This document shows positions 34,512 to 46,495 of a stretch of DNA of 64,000 nucleotides, piece by piece. Made by a program: the position numbers and the translations under genes. Under the pieces are notes generated by a model. The model saw only the letters and a program-made list of their open reading frames with translations, made no database searches and had not been told where the DNA came from. This DNA comes from Diplosphaera chodatii. Lineage: Eukaryota; Chlorophyta; Trebouxiophyceae; Prasiolales; Stichococcaceae. Location of the stretch: contig JAALGY010000036.1 in NCBI GenBank assembly GCA_032358165.1, positions 868,001 through 932,000 on the forward strand, written 5' to 3'. How positions within the stretch are numbered: position 1 is the first letter of the stretch; each line of letters begins with the position of its first letter.

Positions 34512-35047
34512 TGATGTAGTTGCACTGCCAGTTGCAGTACGTACTTGACACTGCTCGGTTGTTTGGGCTGGATTGCATGTTCCTGCACCAAGGCATTTCT
34601 GGCCTGCAGTGTTGAACTGTTTGTGCACAGCCACTATGTCACCAATGCATCGTGCTAATAAGGTGGCCAATGCATCTTGGCACCTAGGTGCTTGCAGCAC
34701 GCCGGGCTGCGGTGGATGCTTTGAATACTGCGTCCGCATCCGAGCGGCTGGAGCACCCTGCTGGCGCGCCGAGTTCTCGCTCAACGCATGCAGGTGGCAT
34801 GCGACCACACGTATCGATTCATTCACAGCCACCCGGCAGATATGCGTAGCATACTTGCCACAGTACAGATGCTGTTGATGGCGAGAATGGCATGTTGCAA
34901 GAGGCCCTCAGGGTGAACTGTAGAATTCTTGCCCAAGGCCTGGCTGCTGCAGTCTTTGCCGCTCTGCTCACACATGTCCACATGCACTCCAGGCGCCAAG
35001 GGTGCCAAGACGTCGAGCCCTGCCACCAGTGCGTCGCGGGCTCACCT

Positions 35048-38000
35048 GAAGCGCGCAGCAGCAGGCGCCGGCTCCGCACGCTCCAGGCTGGATGAGAAGA
35101 TCGTGCTTGCCTCCGCAACGCCCCGCAACGTGAGTCTTGAATGCGCCTTATCCACTCCATCTTGGCGTGAGCTTGCACTGCTGCACGATTTTGCATCGGG
35201 CGGCTGCTGCCATGCTGTGTTGCCCGAACTGCTGTACTCGGTGCTTTTGAGTTCCCATCGGCACATTGAAACCTGGTTGCTTCCAAGTGCAGGTGCGCGG
35301 CGTCGGTGCTGCCCCCAACCACCAGTCCAAGACCCAGCGGCGGGGCACTGGGGCCGAGAACGAGGGTTCGACAGGGGCCCAGGTCAGATACGGCATGTCC
35401 CAGAGCCTGCGCAAGCGCAGTTGTGCATGAGTGAGCTCTGATGCATTTGACATGCTCTGGGAGACAGAGTTCAGGATGCTCATGAGAAAAGTTGACATGC
35501 ATACTGATGTACCTTATGTCTGTGCAGCTGCGGCCTGGCACCTCGCCGTGGACGCAGCCAGACAGCGCATCAGCGCGTGGCACCTCATACCCAGCCCCTG
35601 TGAACGCGGTCCCCACTGCGCCTGCGCGGCCAGCACTGGCGCAGCTGACCCGCAGCACCAGCAGCCTTCAGCTCCACAGCTCGAGGGTCCAGCCCTCGCC
35701 TCACCAGCTTCAGCCTGCACGTCCTGGGGCGTCGGCTGCGGGGCAGGCAGCGCCATTCCCCGCGGCGCTGAACACCCCCGACGCAGCAGCAGCAAGCTGC
35801 GACGAGCAGCTCGCCCAAAAGATGCCTGCGAGTCTCAAGATGTCGCCAAGGGCCCAGCGGATCTACGACGAAGGCGTACTATCTGGGTAGGCTCTCACTG
35901 ATGTGCACGCTCAACCTCTCGCATGCCTCAAGATCATCGTTCCATGCATCATTCCAAGGGCAGCCTCCATGTGGCTGCTCGTCCGGCAGTGGGGTTGGCG
36001 ATGCCTCCAGCTGTCGTCCTCAGTGGCACTCATGTAAGGGCAACTGCTCGCGCTCATGCTAGCGGTCGTCGCAGGTGGAAGGCAGCCCCAAAGCAGGCTG
36101 GGCGGTCCGCCCCTTCCAGGCAGCCTGCTACACTGCCGCCGATCACACCTGCCGGGCCTCCTGCCCCCGCCGGTGAGTCGTTGCATCGCGCAGCATGTGT
36201 GTGCGGCTCTGTACCGACAGCTGATGCTCGATGGATATGCCGGCAGGCGAGCGGACCCAAGCGTGACAAACCTGCCGTTCAGTTTGCTCGTGCCATGCTG
36301 TACTCGCATTTCAATGTTGGGCTGCATGCTGCAGGTCTGCCTGACCTGCTGCCTGGCGGCAGTGCACAGTTCAAGGCTTCACCAGCAGCAGACGGCAAGG
36401 TGCGAGATCTGCGGGAGAGATCGTCACTCCATACACTGCCTGACAGCTTGGCTGCAGACCAGCGGAGGCTTGCATCTGTGGTGTGTGGCAGTGTGGTGTC
36501 ATCTGGGAGCAGGTCAGCACGTCCTGCGGCAGCCGCACCACGTCCCATCTGGTGCATGCCCGTCGCACATCCGCTGTCAGCTGGTTGCTGCAGTCCACTT
36601 TCCAGCGTAAGGGGTTTGTGTGCCCACTGCGCAGCCCAGCGGCGGCGCGCAGCCGCCTGGTGCTGGCCCTGCAGCCGCAGCGGCGCCCGGTGACCCGCCG
36701 TCCGGCAACGAGACTGGTGGTGCGCAGGAGATGCTCAGGCGGCCATGGCCCTGCGGCGGAGGTCTGCAGCTGGGGCCGCCGCCCGGGAGGAGCGTACTAC
36801 ACAGCCTTTCTGGTGCGCTTGCTCCCACCTGTTGCATCCTGCAGAGCGCATAACCGTCTGCATTCCTGCAGTCGACGACTGACTAGCTCATATGGTCGGC
36901 GCCCAAGTGCTGACCGGGGCCTCGGCATGCTGTGCAGCCGATGATGCGCAGCCCTCGACTGCGTTGCCCCCGCTGCCGCCCACCGCACCTTCGACGCCGC
37001 AGCGACCAAGCGGCGTGCGTCGAGCTCTGCCTGACCTGTTGCGACAAGCTTCAAGCCGCATGCTCACTCTGCACGGGTGCTTGACGTGTGCAGGATGCTG
37101 ATGGGCGCAGGGCCGTCCACCTGGTGGCCAGCATAAACATGCGTCTGGCTTGTCTGTGCTTGCAGCCGGCCAAGTTGGGCGTCCTGCGGGGCATCCGGCG
37201 CGTGACAGGCGACATTCAGCAGTGCCGCATCCTGCTGGAGGCGAGCGCGCCGGAAGCAGCCGAGGCCCCAGAGGCAAGGCAGCTTGTTTACACTGACGTG
37301 CCTGCAGAGGCTGTCTGCGATGTGGCGGTGTTGTGCAACGCGGGGACTGAGGACTGCAGCGCTCCGGCACTGTTGCGCACATCTGTGCATCCTGGGGTTT
37401 TTACGCTCGGCTGCAGGTGGTGCAGTTGCGACAGAAGCTCGAGGAGCTGGAGGTTTCGCTGTCTGCAGCTAAACGCGCGCTGGGCAGCCGCGGGCTTGGC
37501 GCCGCGGATGAGGTGGACAGTCAGTCCTTCTGGGGTTGTCTGCTCACGCACCAGCACTCTGGCAGCATGCAGGGACAGTCGCAGCTCAGATTGCAGACAT
37601 CAGGCATTTTCGTGCCACGGTGCTTGTGCGTGCTAATGCAGGCCATGGCGCTGCCGGGTGGCGCATCTCGGCCGGTACCTGCAGCAGGCGGCGGGCGGCC
37701 GCGCGACATGGCCATTCTCGCGCAGCTGACCCCTGCCGGTGAGCTGCGTCTGACGTTGAACCTCCGGTCTGACCAGTCAATGACGACAGACACGGCATGG
37801 TACAGCCTGCACGTACCTGGCTGGCCGGCAGTGCTGCCCAATGCATGTTCTGGGCGCCGTGCTCGGGGCCGTGCGCTGAGGCTGGCATGCTTGATGCCAT
37901 GGGCTGAGATGATCGCGTCACAGTATGCATGCGTCAGGCTGGGCTAATTCTGCTTCCGCATTGCCTGCAACGTGCAGTGCGGCAGCTGGTGTCGGATCAC

Positions 38001-38195
38001 ATCCGGGAAGTCAACTGGTCGGACATGGTCGACTTCCTGATCCTCAAGGCGAAGACCAGGACTGTGGAACATGCAGCGGCGCTGGTCGAGAGACATGTCG
38101 CATCGCAGGTGCTGGGACTCAGGCAGCAGGAAATTCGGGGGTTCATCAGTGCTGCTGAGAAGGCATATGAGGCACAGCTGGAAGCCGCTGGGTGA
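35048..38195 (+). CDS. Unknown long low-complexity protein with C-terminal helices
   Basis: Many short exons give a Pro/Ala/Ser-rich product (for example LRPGTSPWTQPDSASARG at about 35530 and TALPPLPPTAPSTPQRPSG at about 36958). The C-terminal part is ordered: LGVLRGIRRVTGDIQQCRIL (about 37177), the coiled-coil-like VVQLRQKLEELEVSLSAAKR (about 37417), RDMAILAQLTPAGELRLTLN (about 37705), and a last exon with HIREVNWSDMVDFLILKAK and FISAAEKAYEAQLEAAG ending at 38195. The family is not recognised. The start and the exon joins in 35.0-37.1 kb are uncertain. Confidence 0.4.
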
Positions 38196-38407
38196 TGATC
38201 ACAACCATTGCATGCAAACCGTGGCTCTTTGCAAGGACACACGATCTGGTTGCCACTTGAGTCTGACGTCGGCTGGCTTCTCAGAGTGGCACTGAGTGGC
38301 ACTTGCTGGCAGTGTGAGCATCAAGAATCATATGTATAACCGACAGGTAACCCAGCAAAGCCCTGCAACCCCAAGCACCACTGGTGACCAGAAAAATCTG
38401 TCGTTCG

Positions 38408-39496
38408 TTATGCTCCAACTTCCCGCTTCCGCAAAGCCTTGCCAAGCCGCACCACCCGCTTGATGAACACATGAACGAGGTGGCCGCTATAACGCTCGCT
38501 TTCTTCGACCTGATTCACAAGATCGGCCACTCGCCACTTGTCCTTGAACAGCTCCGCCACGTCCTTGGCGGTTATGATTGTCAGCTGCTTGAACTCCTGG
38601 CGCGCCCGCAGCCAGTCTCCCACGCACCTTGCGACATCGGGGAATTCTGCGCCAACCGCCACCTGTAGCTCGCGCGCCACTGCAATGCAATCATCCAGAC
38701 ATTGAACGAGATCACACGGCATACAGACCGGCAGTCTGGACAAGCAACTCACAAGCCTAGCCAGCGTTGGAACACGTTGTGTCTGGCCTTCTGCTGCACT
38801 GAGTGCATGCGTACCATGTGCATGGAGCGGGGGGGCGTCCATGGCGATGGCCGAGGTGGTGGCAGGACCCGCGCCGCTGGGGGCGGCTGGAGCCAAAGCA
38901 GCCGCAGGCTGGACTCTACTGGGCTGGCCAGAACCTGAAAGCAGGCTGCCGCCGGTGGTCAGGACTGGTCGTGGCAGCGGCACAAAGCCTGTGGCCTTGC
39001 TGGGGTCGCCACTGATGGTGTACAGCCGCTGGGCGAGCTCCGTTTGGCACTGCTCCACAGTCTCGCGCTGTTGCGGGTGCTGCGGGTCAGCTGCACCAGC
39101 GCCGTAGCTGAAGTACCTGCTGATAGCGGCGTCTGTGTCTTTGTTGACGCCGCTCGCCGCAGCAGGTGAGCCGCCCTCGCCGTCACAGCGCACAAACCGC
39201 CATGCTGTGTTGGTGTTATACTTTCGGCCCCCTGCATCGCTGCGCCTCACTGCCTCGTGGTGTGTAATCTCCTTGCCTGTGCCGTCGCGGCAGACAGGCA
39301 CCACTCCGCCTGCCTCGCCAGCGGCGGCTGCACTGGTGACTGTTGGCTGCAGGAGCCCGCTGATGAGGCCGGTCGGCTGCTTGTTCTGCAGCGCCACTTT
39401 CCTGCTGATGGCCTGGAACATGGTAGGGCGCAAGCGATGCGGAGGATCATCAATGATGCTTGAATCCTCAGGCCATGTAGGCGGTGGCTGCGACAT
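38408..39496 (-). CDS. Unknown 362-residue protein, single exon
   Basis: One long open frame with Met at 39496 and stop at 38408. The N-terminal half is polar (SIIDDPPHRLRPTMFQAIS, then GRKYNTNTAWRFVRCDGEGG), the middle is Ala/Pro/Gly-rich, and the C-terminal 120 residues look helical and ordered (DDCIAVARELQVAVGAEFPD, then KDVAELFKDKWRVADLVNQV and VFIKRVVRLGKALRKREVGA). No family is recognised. The lack of introns in a neighbourhood of intron-rich genes is notable; the similarly intronless BI-1 gene shows this is not unique. The divergent XPG-like gene starts about 400 bp away, so they may share a promoter region. Confidence 0.5.
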   Translation of the reverse strand: MSQPPPTWPEDSSIIDDPPHRLRPTMFQAISRKVALQNKQPTGLISGLLQPTVTSAAAAGEAGGVVPVCRDGTGKEITHHEAVRRSDAGGRKYNTNTAWRFVRCDGEGGSPAAASGVNKDTDAAISRYFSYGAGAADPQHPQQRETVEQCQTELAQRLYTISGDPSKATGFVPLPRPVLTTGGSLLSGSGQPSRVQPAAALAPAAPSGAGPATTSAIAMDAPPLHAHGTHALSAAEGQTQRVPTLARLVSCLSRLPVCMPCDLVQCLDDCIAVARELQVAVGAEFPDVARCVGDWLRARQEFKQLTIITAKDVAELFKDKWRVADLVNQVEESERYSGHLVHVFIKRVVRLGKALRKREVGA

Positions 39497-39893
39497 GCAG
39501 CCCTACGTGGGCTCTGCTGCTAGCACCAGCAGTCACGCTGTGGCACTTTCGGGTCGGATGCTCTGGGTCCGACAGGTCAGCAGGTGCCTGGGCCAACTCG
39601 AATGCTGTAGGTCGTGCACAGATGTGTGCAGCTCGCGAGACTTCCTTTGTCAGTAGCCATTGCTCGGCGGAATGTGCGGGTGGCAAGGATGGCGCTCTAC
39701 ATAGCAACGTAGGAGGACAATGGAAACAATCAAGCCGCTGAATATTTGCGTTGGCAGTCAAATCGCTACAGGGCCGGCTGTGAGCGATTTTGGGTGTTTG
39801 GTAGGAATCATGCATGTGACTTGCATGCCGTTGCCCAGCAATGGCGCCGTTTGAGGTGTCACACGCTTCATACGACCACAACTGCGCCGCAGG

Positions 39894-42800
39894 TTGGGAC
39901 AGTCCGGGATGGGCGGCCAGCCGGCGGTGGGTGAACTGCTTCGGCCGCGTCTGCGGCACTGGCCAGCACACGTCTATTTTCGCAGTTCTTTTGCCAGGCG
40001 TGCCGTGCACATCATCGACGCGGACATTGTTGGCTTTGGCTGGGTGACGCCAGATGCGCGGCTGGCAGTGCTGCAGCGCCTGCTGCGCCTGTTCTTGGAT
40101 GCCAAGCTCAAGGAGCAGCTGGTGAGGCCGGCTCCTCTTGTTGCGAAACCCCGCGTCTTGCCGCTTTTGCACGCGAAGGTTCTGAAAGCGATGTCGACCT
40201 TCGGCATGCAGGTGGTGGTGGCGGGTGGGTGGCGCCCCCCTTTCAAGCGGGAGCGGGGCGCCCCAAGGCACGATGGGAGCGCTGCCAGGACCTGGCACGC
40301 TCTGTTTGCGTGCTTGAAGACACTGGAGGACCACGACGTTCAGGTGTGGCCGCATGCCGCAGTAATCTGCACTGGTCATCCGTGATGATGGGCGGGTGGC
40401 GGTCCTCATTGCTGGCTTGGTGGTGGCTTGCAACACTGGCACTCAGCCCGTGACGTGCACCCAGCCAGTATCTGCGCCTGAACCCTCCAGTCTCTTGCAG
40501 GTGATCCGGTCAGACAGCGAGTGTGATTGGCGGATTGTGCAGCTTCAGAGGGCCATGGAGCGGCGTGGCTGCCCCGCCATTGTCTACAGCCGTGATTGGG
40601 ACTTTGCCCTCCATATGTGCCCTTACATCGCCAGCCTGGTGAGGTGCGGTGAAGTGAGCGGATGGCATCATTGAATCATGGGCACGTTCTTGCCACTCCT
40701 GATCTGATCAAGATGCACACGGCCACTGACAGGTTTGCAGCGAGTGCACGAACATCTGACTGAAATCTGTCTGCTGACGTCATTGCAGCATGGATGGCGA
40801 GCTCACCGTCCAGACCCTGAACCTCATGGAAGCTGCCCACGGCCTGGGCCTGGGCGACCTGGGGCTGGTGTCCTTCCCCATACTTGGAGCGATCATACCA
40901 GGCTCCGACTGGGGCACCGCATTCAGGGGCGTCGGCAAGGCCGCCGCGCTGGAGATCGTCAAGTGCCTTCAGCAGCTGGCGCACCGGCCGGAGAGTTCGG
41001 GCACGCAGCCATTGCCCCTGACGCCGGAGCTGGTGGGGATGTTACAGCACCCCTGATGGTGCCGCGCAACCGAACTCTCAGCATATCCTTACCCACAGTG
41101 TGACCGCCTACACGCGCATTCTGCCTCAGCATCAAGCCATCTTGCCCTGACGACCCCTGTGCAAGCCATATCCTTTCACCTCTGCAGATATGCGAGACAG
41201 CCCTGGATCAGGAGCGTGTGCAGATTCACGAGTCGCAGGCAGACGCAGCGGCGGCGGTGCATACGTTGGCACAACTGCTTGTCATTTTTGCCATGGTGCC
41301 AGCCGTGAAGGTGGGCCAAACCTGACGTTGGGCCCGCCAGTTTCATCAGACACCATGTTGGACACTTCCCAAACGACCTATGCTGATGCCATTGCGGCAG
41401 ATGCATTCTTAACCCTCTTGGAGCGCGGGGGGGCAGACCTGTCCTGTCCTGTTCCAGGCGGACCTAGACTTTACCGAAAACAAGGTCCACATCGCCCTTG
41501 AGTTCTCGCTGGGGCCGCGCATCGGCAGCCTGTGCCTGGACAACAGCATTTGCGTGGAGGTCATCTCCAGCATGCAGCAGCAGCTGGCGCGGGAGTTTGC
41601 CAGTGTAACGCCCGCACAGTACCTCAGCTTTCTGCATGGTGATCACTGGCACCTTGTTGCTAGAGAGCTAGCTACTGTGCTGTGCAGCAGACACATAGAG
41701 GGACACTGCGTGCCCTGTTCCGTGTGCACACATGTCGCTGGGGTGTCTGCAGGCGAAGTTGATCCGGATGGGCGTCAACTGCTGGAGTGCGGGCCGCCTC
41801 AGGGCGACGCTGCGTCACCGTTGGAGTTCGAGCTGGAGACGCTGGCGAGGGCCCCACCCTGCGTCATCTGTGGCGCCACAGGTGTGCGGCTAGTTGTGGG
41901 CGGCTGCAGAGGCGTCCCCGGCGAGGAGGTGCCCCATCTGCTCAGAACATCGCATGCTGTAAAGAGTGCTCGGCCTTTCTGAGCTGCCAGTGCATGCTGT
42001 GCAGAGTCATCCTCCGGTAAATGGCTTCCTGATTTCATGGACTGGGCGACCTCGAACTGCAAACGGTGTTATATGCGCATTTATTATCGCCTCAGCACCG
42101 GGGCCTGCACCACTGTGGCGGCCGCGGTTGAGAGCTATGAGCGCGATCTAGGTCAGTACACTTGTTGTGCTGGTGTGGGTTATCTCGTGCCATCCCTGGC
42201 GCTCAGCATTTTGCTCGCGCAATGGTGCAACATGGTGCAAATCATCATCCACTTCGAGGTGCCTTCACCCTGCCATTGTTGCGAGGGGCACAGCGTTGGG
42301 CTGCGCTTTGTTGGCCACACGATAATGTGCATGTGTCGTTGTGGTGCACAGCCCGTCGCTGTGCACTGGAGGCACTGGACTGGACTGCTGGACAGCCCTG
42401 CTCGCTCTGCGATGGCGCCACGACCAGTAGGCTGATCCTGCCGGACGAGATGGCGGAGTACTGCGCGAACGTTGGTCTGGACGTCGGCCTGCTCTGCGAC
42501 AGATGCTGGCTAGCGATCAAGAAGTGCGCCAAGCGGTGTTGTGTTGCAGCGTTACTCTCTGGACATGCTTGCAGTGTTTGCCGTGGCCAGCAATAACTAA
42601 CATGGGACCCCCTTGACTTGAAATTTGCATTGCAGGATCCTGTGGATTACTTCTTGATCTTATGGGTCGACATTTTGAGATGGCGTTCCACCCGTGCATT
42701 GCACTGTTCGTAGGTGGGGCTCGGTTGCGCGTGACGCCGCGCAAGAAGAGAACAAGAAGCTGGCCGCGGGTGCGCAGCCACTGGACCTCGAAGCGCTGAT

Positions 42801-42906
42801 GGTCGAATACAGCTGCATGAAGGTCGGCAGACTGACTATGCAGCGGGATCAGCGTCATGCAGCGAGCATCCAAGAGGGCGCCGCTGGCGCCTCAACTGTC
42901 AGCTGA
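39894..42906 (+). CDS. XPG/FEN-like nuclease-fold protein with CxxC zinc motifs
   Basis: Exons follow the XPG order. N-region: VGELLRPRLRHW, then VHIIDADIVGF (39894-40122). Second: VVVAGGWRPPFKRERG (40211-40342), in place of the usual FVFDG-x-P-x-LK. I-region: VIRSDSECDWRIVQLQRAM, then GCPAIVYSRDWDFALHM (40501-40638). Helix-hairpin-helix-like: GSDWGTAFRGVGKAAALEIV (40914-40961). Later exons hold ICETALDQERVQIHESQ and LDFTENKVHIALEFSLGPRI, then two paired CxxC motifs: PPCVICGATG with CKEC (about 41850-41970), and PCSLCDGA with LLCDRCW (about 42399-42510). The last exon ends at 42906. The acidic sites are only partly kept (the FDG Asp is lost, EDSD reads SRDWD), so the protein may bind DNA without cutting it, as proposed for Asteroid-type relatives. 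The zinc part is not known to me in this family. Joins after 41030 are approximate. Confidence 0.6.
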
Positions 42907-43740
42907 GCAGGCCGTGGTTGTAGCCATATCATCGTGGATAGATTCTGGGCATGAAACACACCTGACTGATAGTACCGGAATACGGGATGACCAGGGCCAT
43001 GGGTCTTGAAAAGTAGAGGCTCAGCAAGAGACGCGTGACTTCCAAGAGTGGGGTGGTGATGCATTGGGATCAGAGCAATTGGTAGAGCAGTGAGGCGTGT
43101 TCGTATCTGGATCAGGCTATGGTGGATGAGCAACTGGGTGGTCTTCAGTATGTGCCAAGTGCTCCTTACTATAATGCAGCGCTGTGGTCATGGGGTTTCA
43201 CCCTGTGTGATATGGGTGAAATCCAAGTTTTGTATATCATCTCAGGTGTCAGGTGTCATTGAAGTGTGGTAGGAAGTACATGTGCAGATGTGCAGCATTC
43301 TGCGGTAGCACTTTGTCGTGGTGTCAGGTGAGCAACTCCTGCTCGCTTCCAAGTATTCAAGTGCTGCAGGGCGGGCACCAACATCGCCTTGTAACGATGC
43401 AAAGCGGGCAGTCATATGCACTGCTCACCGTGCTGTGGCCTGTGGTGCGACTCTGAGCTGCTGTGCTACATCATTGCATCATGCTCGGTTGTGCGCTCAA
43501 ACGCTGCTAGCCCAGGGCTGATTCAGTGCATCATGCGAGCTGGTCAGAATGCTGTTATGACTCTAGATGTGCATAAAATCTATGTCTCACATTGCCTGAA
43601 CAAAGTTCCATCCCGTCAGAACCCTGTTGAGGGTTTGAACAGCGGGCGGCCCCTTGGACTGCCATGAAGCGGTCCGTCTCTGAGATGTGCTTTGTGTGAG
43701 CACATCACGCTGGGCCTAGCAGCGTAGGACTTTTGTGCAC
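42907..43740. other. Intergenic, nothing recognised
   Basis: No exon with a motif, no tRNA-like structure and no repeat was found by eye. It lies between the stop of the XPG-like gene and the first plausible Met of the next gene. Confidence 0.35.
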
Positions 43741-45722
43741 CCAGCAACTATGTTGGGTGCTACGACAGCGGTCGTGCACGGTGCAGCCACCTGGCATGCC
43801 AGCTGCCGTCTGTTTGCCAGGGAACTGCTTGGCGTGCAGCAGGACTTGTCTTTTTGGATTCCCATGGCGCGGCTGCTTGTCTCGCTCAACTACTCTACAG
43901 ATGTCGATGTCTGCAGCGCACCGGATGTTGCTTCAGGACAACAACGATGCTCCAAAGAGGCTTCGTTCATAGAACAGGAGGCTGTGATGCCTATGCTCGG
44001 TGCTCGTTGACAGCAGGGCCCACCGCGTCTGGGCGGTCTATGGAACGAGCGGCTTTGACCGCAAGACTTGTGGCTGCAGCTGCAGGGTAGCACAGTGCTG
44101 GATCAAACAACGAATGCGTGCCTCAAGCCATTCAGGTGTACAAAGACCTCCCGCTCTCGACGCACGCAAGGGCTCAACGCGGTTTGATGCGAGGACTCAC
44201 CACACGTGGGCTGGACTGCAGCTGGGAGTGGCTACTGGGACGGCCGGTCCTGCAGTGGGCAGCGGCTGCAAGGCACCACGATTCTGTATCACATCAGTCA
44301 GGAGATATCTCGAGTACGCCCCGAGCCTATCACATGCCTGCAGTGCTATGCATGGCATCCCACAGCCAGCCACATCAGACACAGCCGCCAGCTGGAACTG
44401 GAGTGGGGCATACCCAGCCGATGCACGTGCTGGCTGCGCAGTGTTGCTGCAGCATCTGGTCCGACCCAGCGCTTCCCCATGCGCTGCTGGCGCCAGGCGG
44501 CCCGGCAGACGGCAGATCACGTGAGACTGTACAAGTGCACAGCGACCTGATGCGGGTGTGTTGACGTCAGGGAAATCGTCCAGGCTGCCACTCACGCCGA
44601 AGGAGGTCAAGAATCCACGATGAACGTGTGGTGGTCAGGTCGCTGCTGCAACTCTGGGGGAGGACATGGCGCACCCACGAGCTGAGGGTAAGAAACAGGG
44701 CTGCCCCCAGCTCCTAAGCCTCAAATGCTTTCCTGCAGCCCAGCAACAATGTTCCTTCAGCCACTGACCCTCTGCACTGCTCCCTGGTCATGCAGGCAGC
44801 TTGTACTGCTGACGCGCGTGACGCAAAGTTGAGCCAAAAAGCAGAGGTGCACCTCAGGTGAAGATGGAGGGTGCTGCAGCCCCATCCCGAGCCTATTGCT
44901 CACCCCTACAGCAAATGCCGAACGTTCATATGCCTGCTAGCACAATCAAGTGCTCGCTGGTGCTGCAGGGCTGATGAGGTGCAAGGGCGAGAGCGGCAAA
45001 GTTGGACAACGACAATACTCACATGAAGAGCGCCAGCTCAAGGCACGCGGAGCCCGCCACTTCGGATGGATTCACTTGCACCGCGCTCGCCTATGACGAC
45101 TGGGCTGTGGGCAAGCGGCATGCTGCTAAGCTGCCTGGCCTGAGGGCTGTGGCTCATCCCCCAAGGCAAAGGCAGATTGCCCAGCTGCCAGGCAAGCTGG
45201 CTGGTGCCTGCGCCGCAAAGGAGTACCTCCTGACCAGTGAGATTGTGTTGCAGCAACAGCTCACGAGCTCCGTGTTGCAGTGCAAGTGCTGCAGCTGCTC
45301 CGATGCCTACTGGGTACCTGTTGGCTGATCAAACATCGCCGCCCAAGCAGCTTCCCGCGACGCGGCACCTACAAGAGCGTTGAGACTGCTGCAGAGGTAC
45401 CCACACACCAGGTACCGAAGCAGCAGGTGCATCGCAGACAGTTTGAGCAGTCTGCACAGGTGCGATGGGTCACCTTGACAGATCACAGCACCCGCTGTCT
45501 GAGCTTGCTGCGGCATGCTGAGAAGTGCGAACACATTCTCTAGTATGGCCTCCGACTGACCCCGGCCGTGCTTTCGCTGCTGATCTGGCGGTCAAGCTGC
45601 AAGCGGCAGCTGCCATGCACACAGGGAGGATCAGGCAGCTGAGGCGCGCCTCGCAAGAACGGCCGCCTGCAGTAGGAATTAACGGTGCTGCAGATCATCG
45701 AGCGGGTGAGTTGCACCGCTGA
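43741..45722 (+). CDS. Unknown protein, helical C-terminus
   Basis: Plausible exons start with MLGATTAVVHGAATWHASC (from about 43750), then ASGRSMERAALTARLVAAAA (about 44026-44088) and VYKDLPLSTHARAQR (about 44138). After a Gln/Pro/His-rich stretch comes YDDWAVGKRHAAKLPGLRAV with LLTSEIVLQQQLTSSVLQ (about 45089-45279), then KLQAAAAMHTGRIRQLRRAS, ending near 45722. The C-terminal segments look helical or coiled coil. No family is recognised, and the exon joins and strand are based only on open frames and splice-like borders. Confidence 0.28.
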
Positions 45723-46495
45723 GCGTGCTGCATCAGTGACCCAACACGATGTAGCCTGACAGATTGCGATCAGTTTGCAGCTGCAGGAGGGGTGACCTGC
45801 GGGCTGATTTGGCTGCACAGCTGCGGCAAACGATGGTCATGTATGTTGTTCAGCGGGATCTTGCAACAGGGCTGCAGGACAAGAAGCGCGTGTGCTGCTC
45901 TCAACCTGGTGAACTCGGTTTCGGCAGGGTTTCACCAACTAGCACGTGCTAGTAGATTCACCCGGGTTCACCTTTGGACGTTTGGAGGACGATATGACCG
46001 AAATGACAATGTTAACCCAAATGGTCAGGAGACGTCACCGACATCATGGGGGTACATGTTGGCATCTTTGTGACTGCGTCGGAGCGCTGCAGCCACCATA
46101 GGCCCTTGTGCTGCCGCGCCGCCTTGGTGCAGCAGTGGCGCCAGAGACACGTAGGTTTTCACACTGCTAAGCTGGAGAGTTTCATGTGCGAGCTGCAGCA
46201 TGGTCATCAAACATGCAGCTTGCAGGAGTCTGCTGCAACGTTTGATGCAATTGTCAGTGTCATCTGATGTTGGTGCCTGGTCTTTATCATGCATGGGCTG
46301 GATCTGCATGCTGCTGTTCGAGCTGGTGTCCATCCGTCTTCACATAGCAACTCTGCGACCCTGTGCTGTCAACAAGCAAGCTCATGATGCACATCTTGCA
46401 GTCTACCTGCAGACCTTTCACTGCTCAAGATACAGTGTTTCATTCGGCTGCTTCCTGTTCCCTGGTTTTGCCCTTGCTGCATCAGCTACTTCTGC
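45723..46495. other. Convergent intergenic region
   Basis: It lies between the proposed end of the unknown (+) gene and the stop of the dioxygenase-like (-) gene and should hold both 3' UTRs. No repeat or RNA gene was seen. Confidence 0.35.

Noticed and set aside
44118..44564. A 148-residue frame near 44.1-44.6 kb as a separate gene
   Set aside because: It has no motif, crosses likely splice sites and overlaps another frame of similar length; I kept only a low-confidence gene span for the region.
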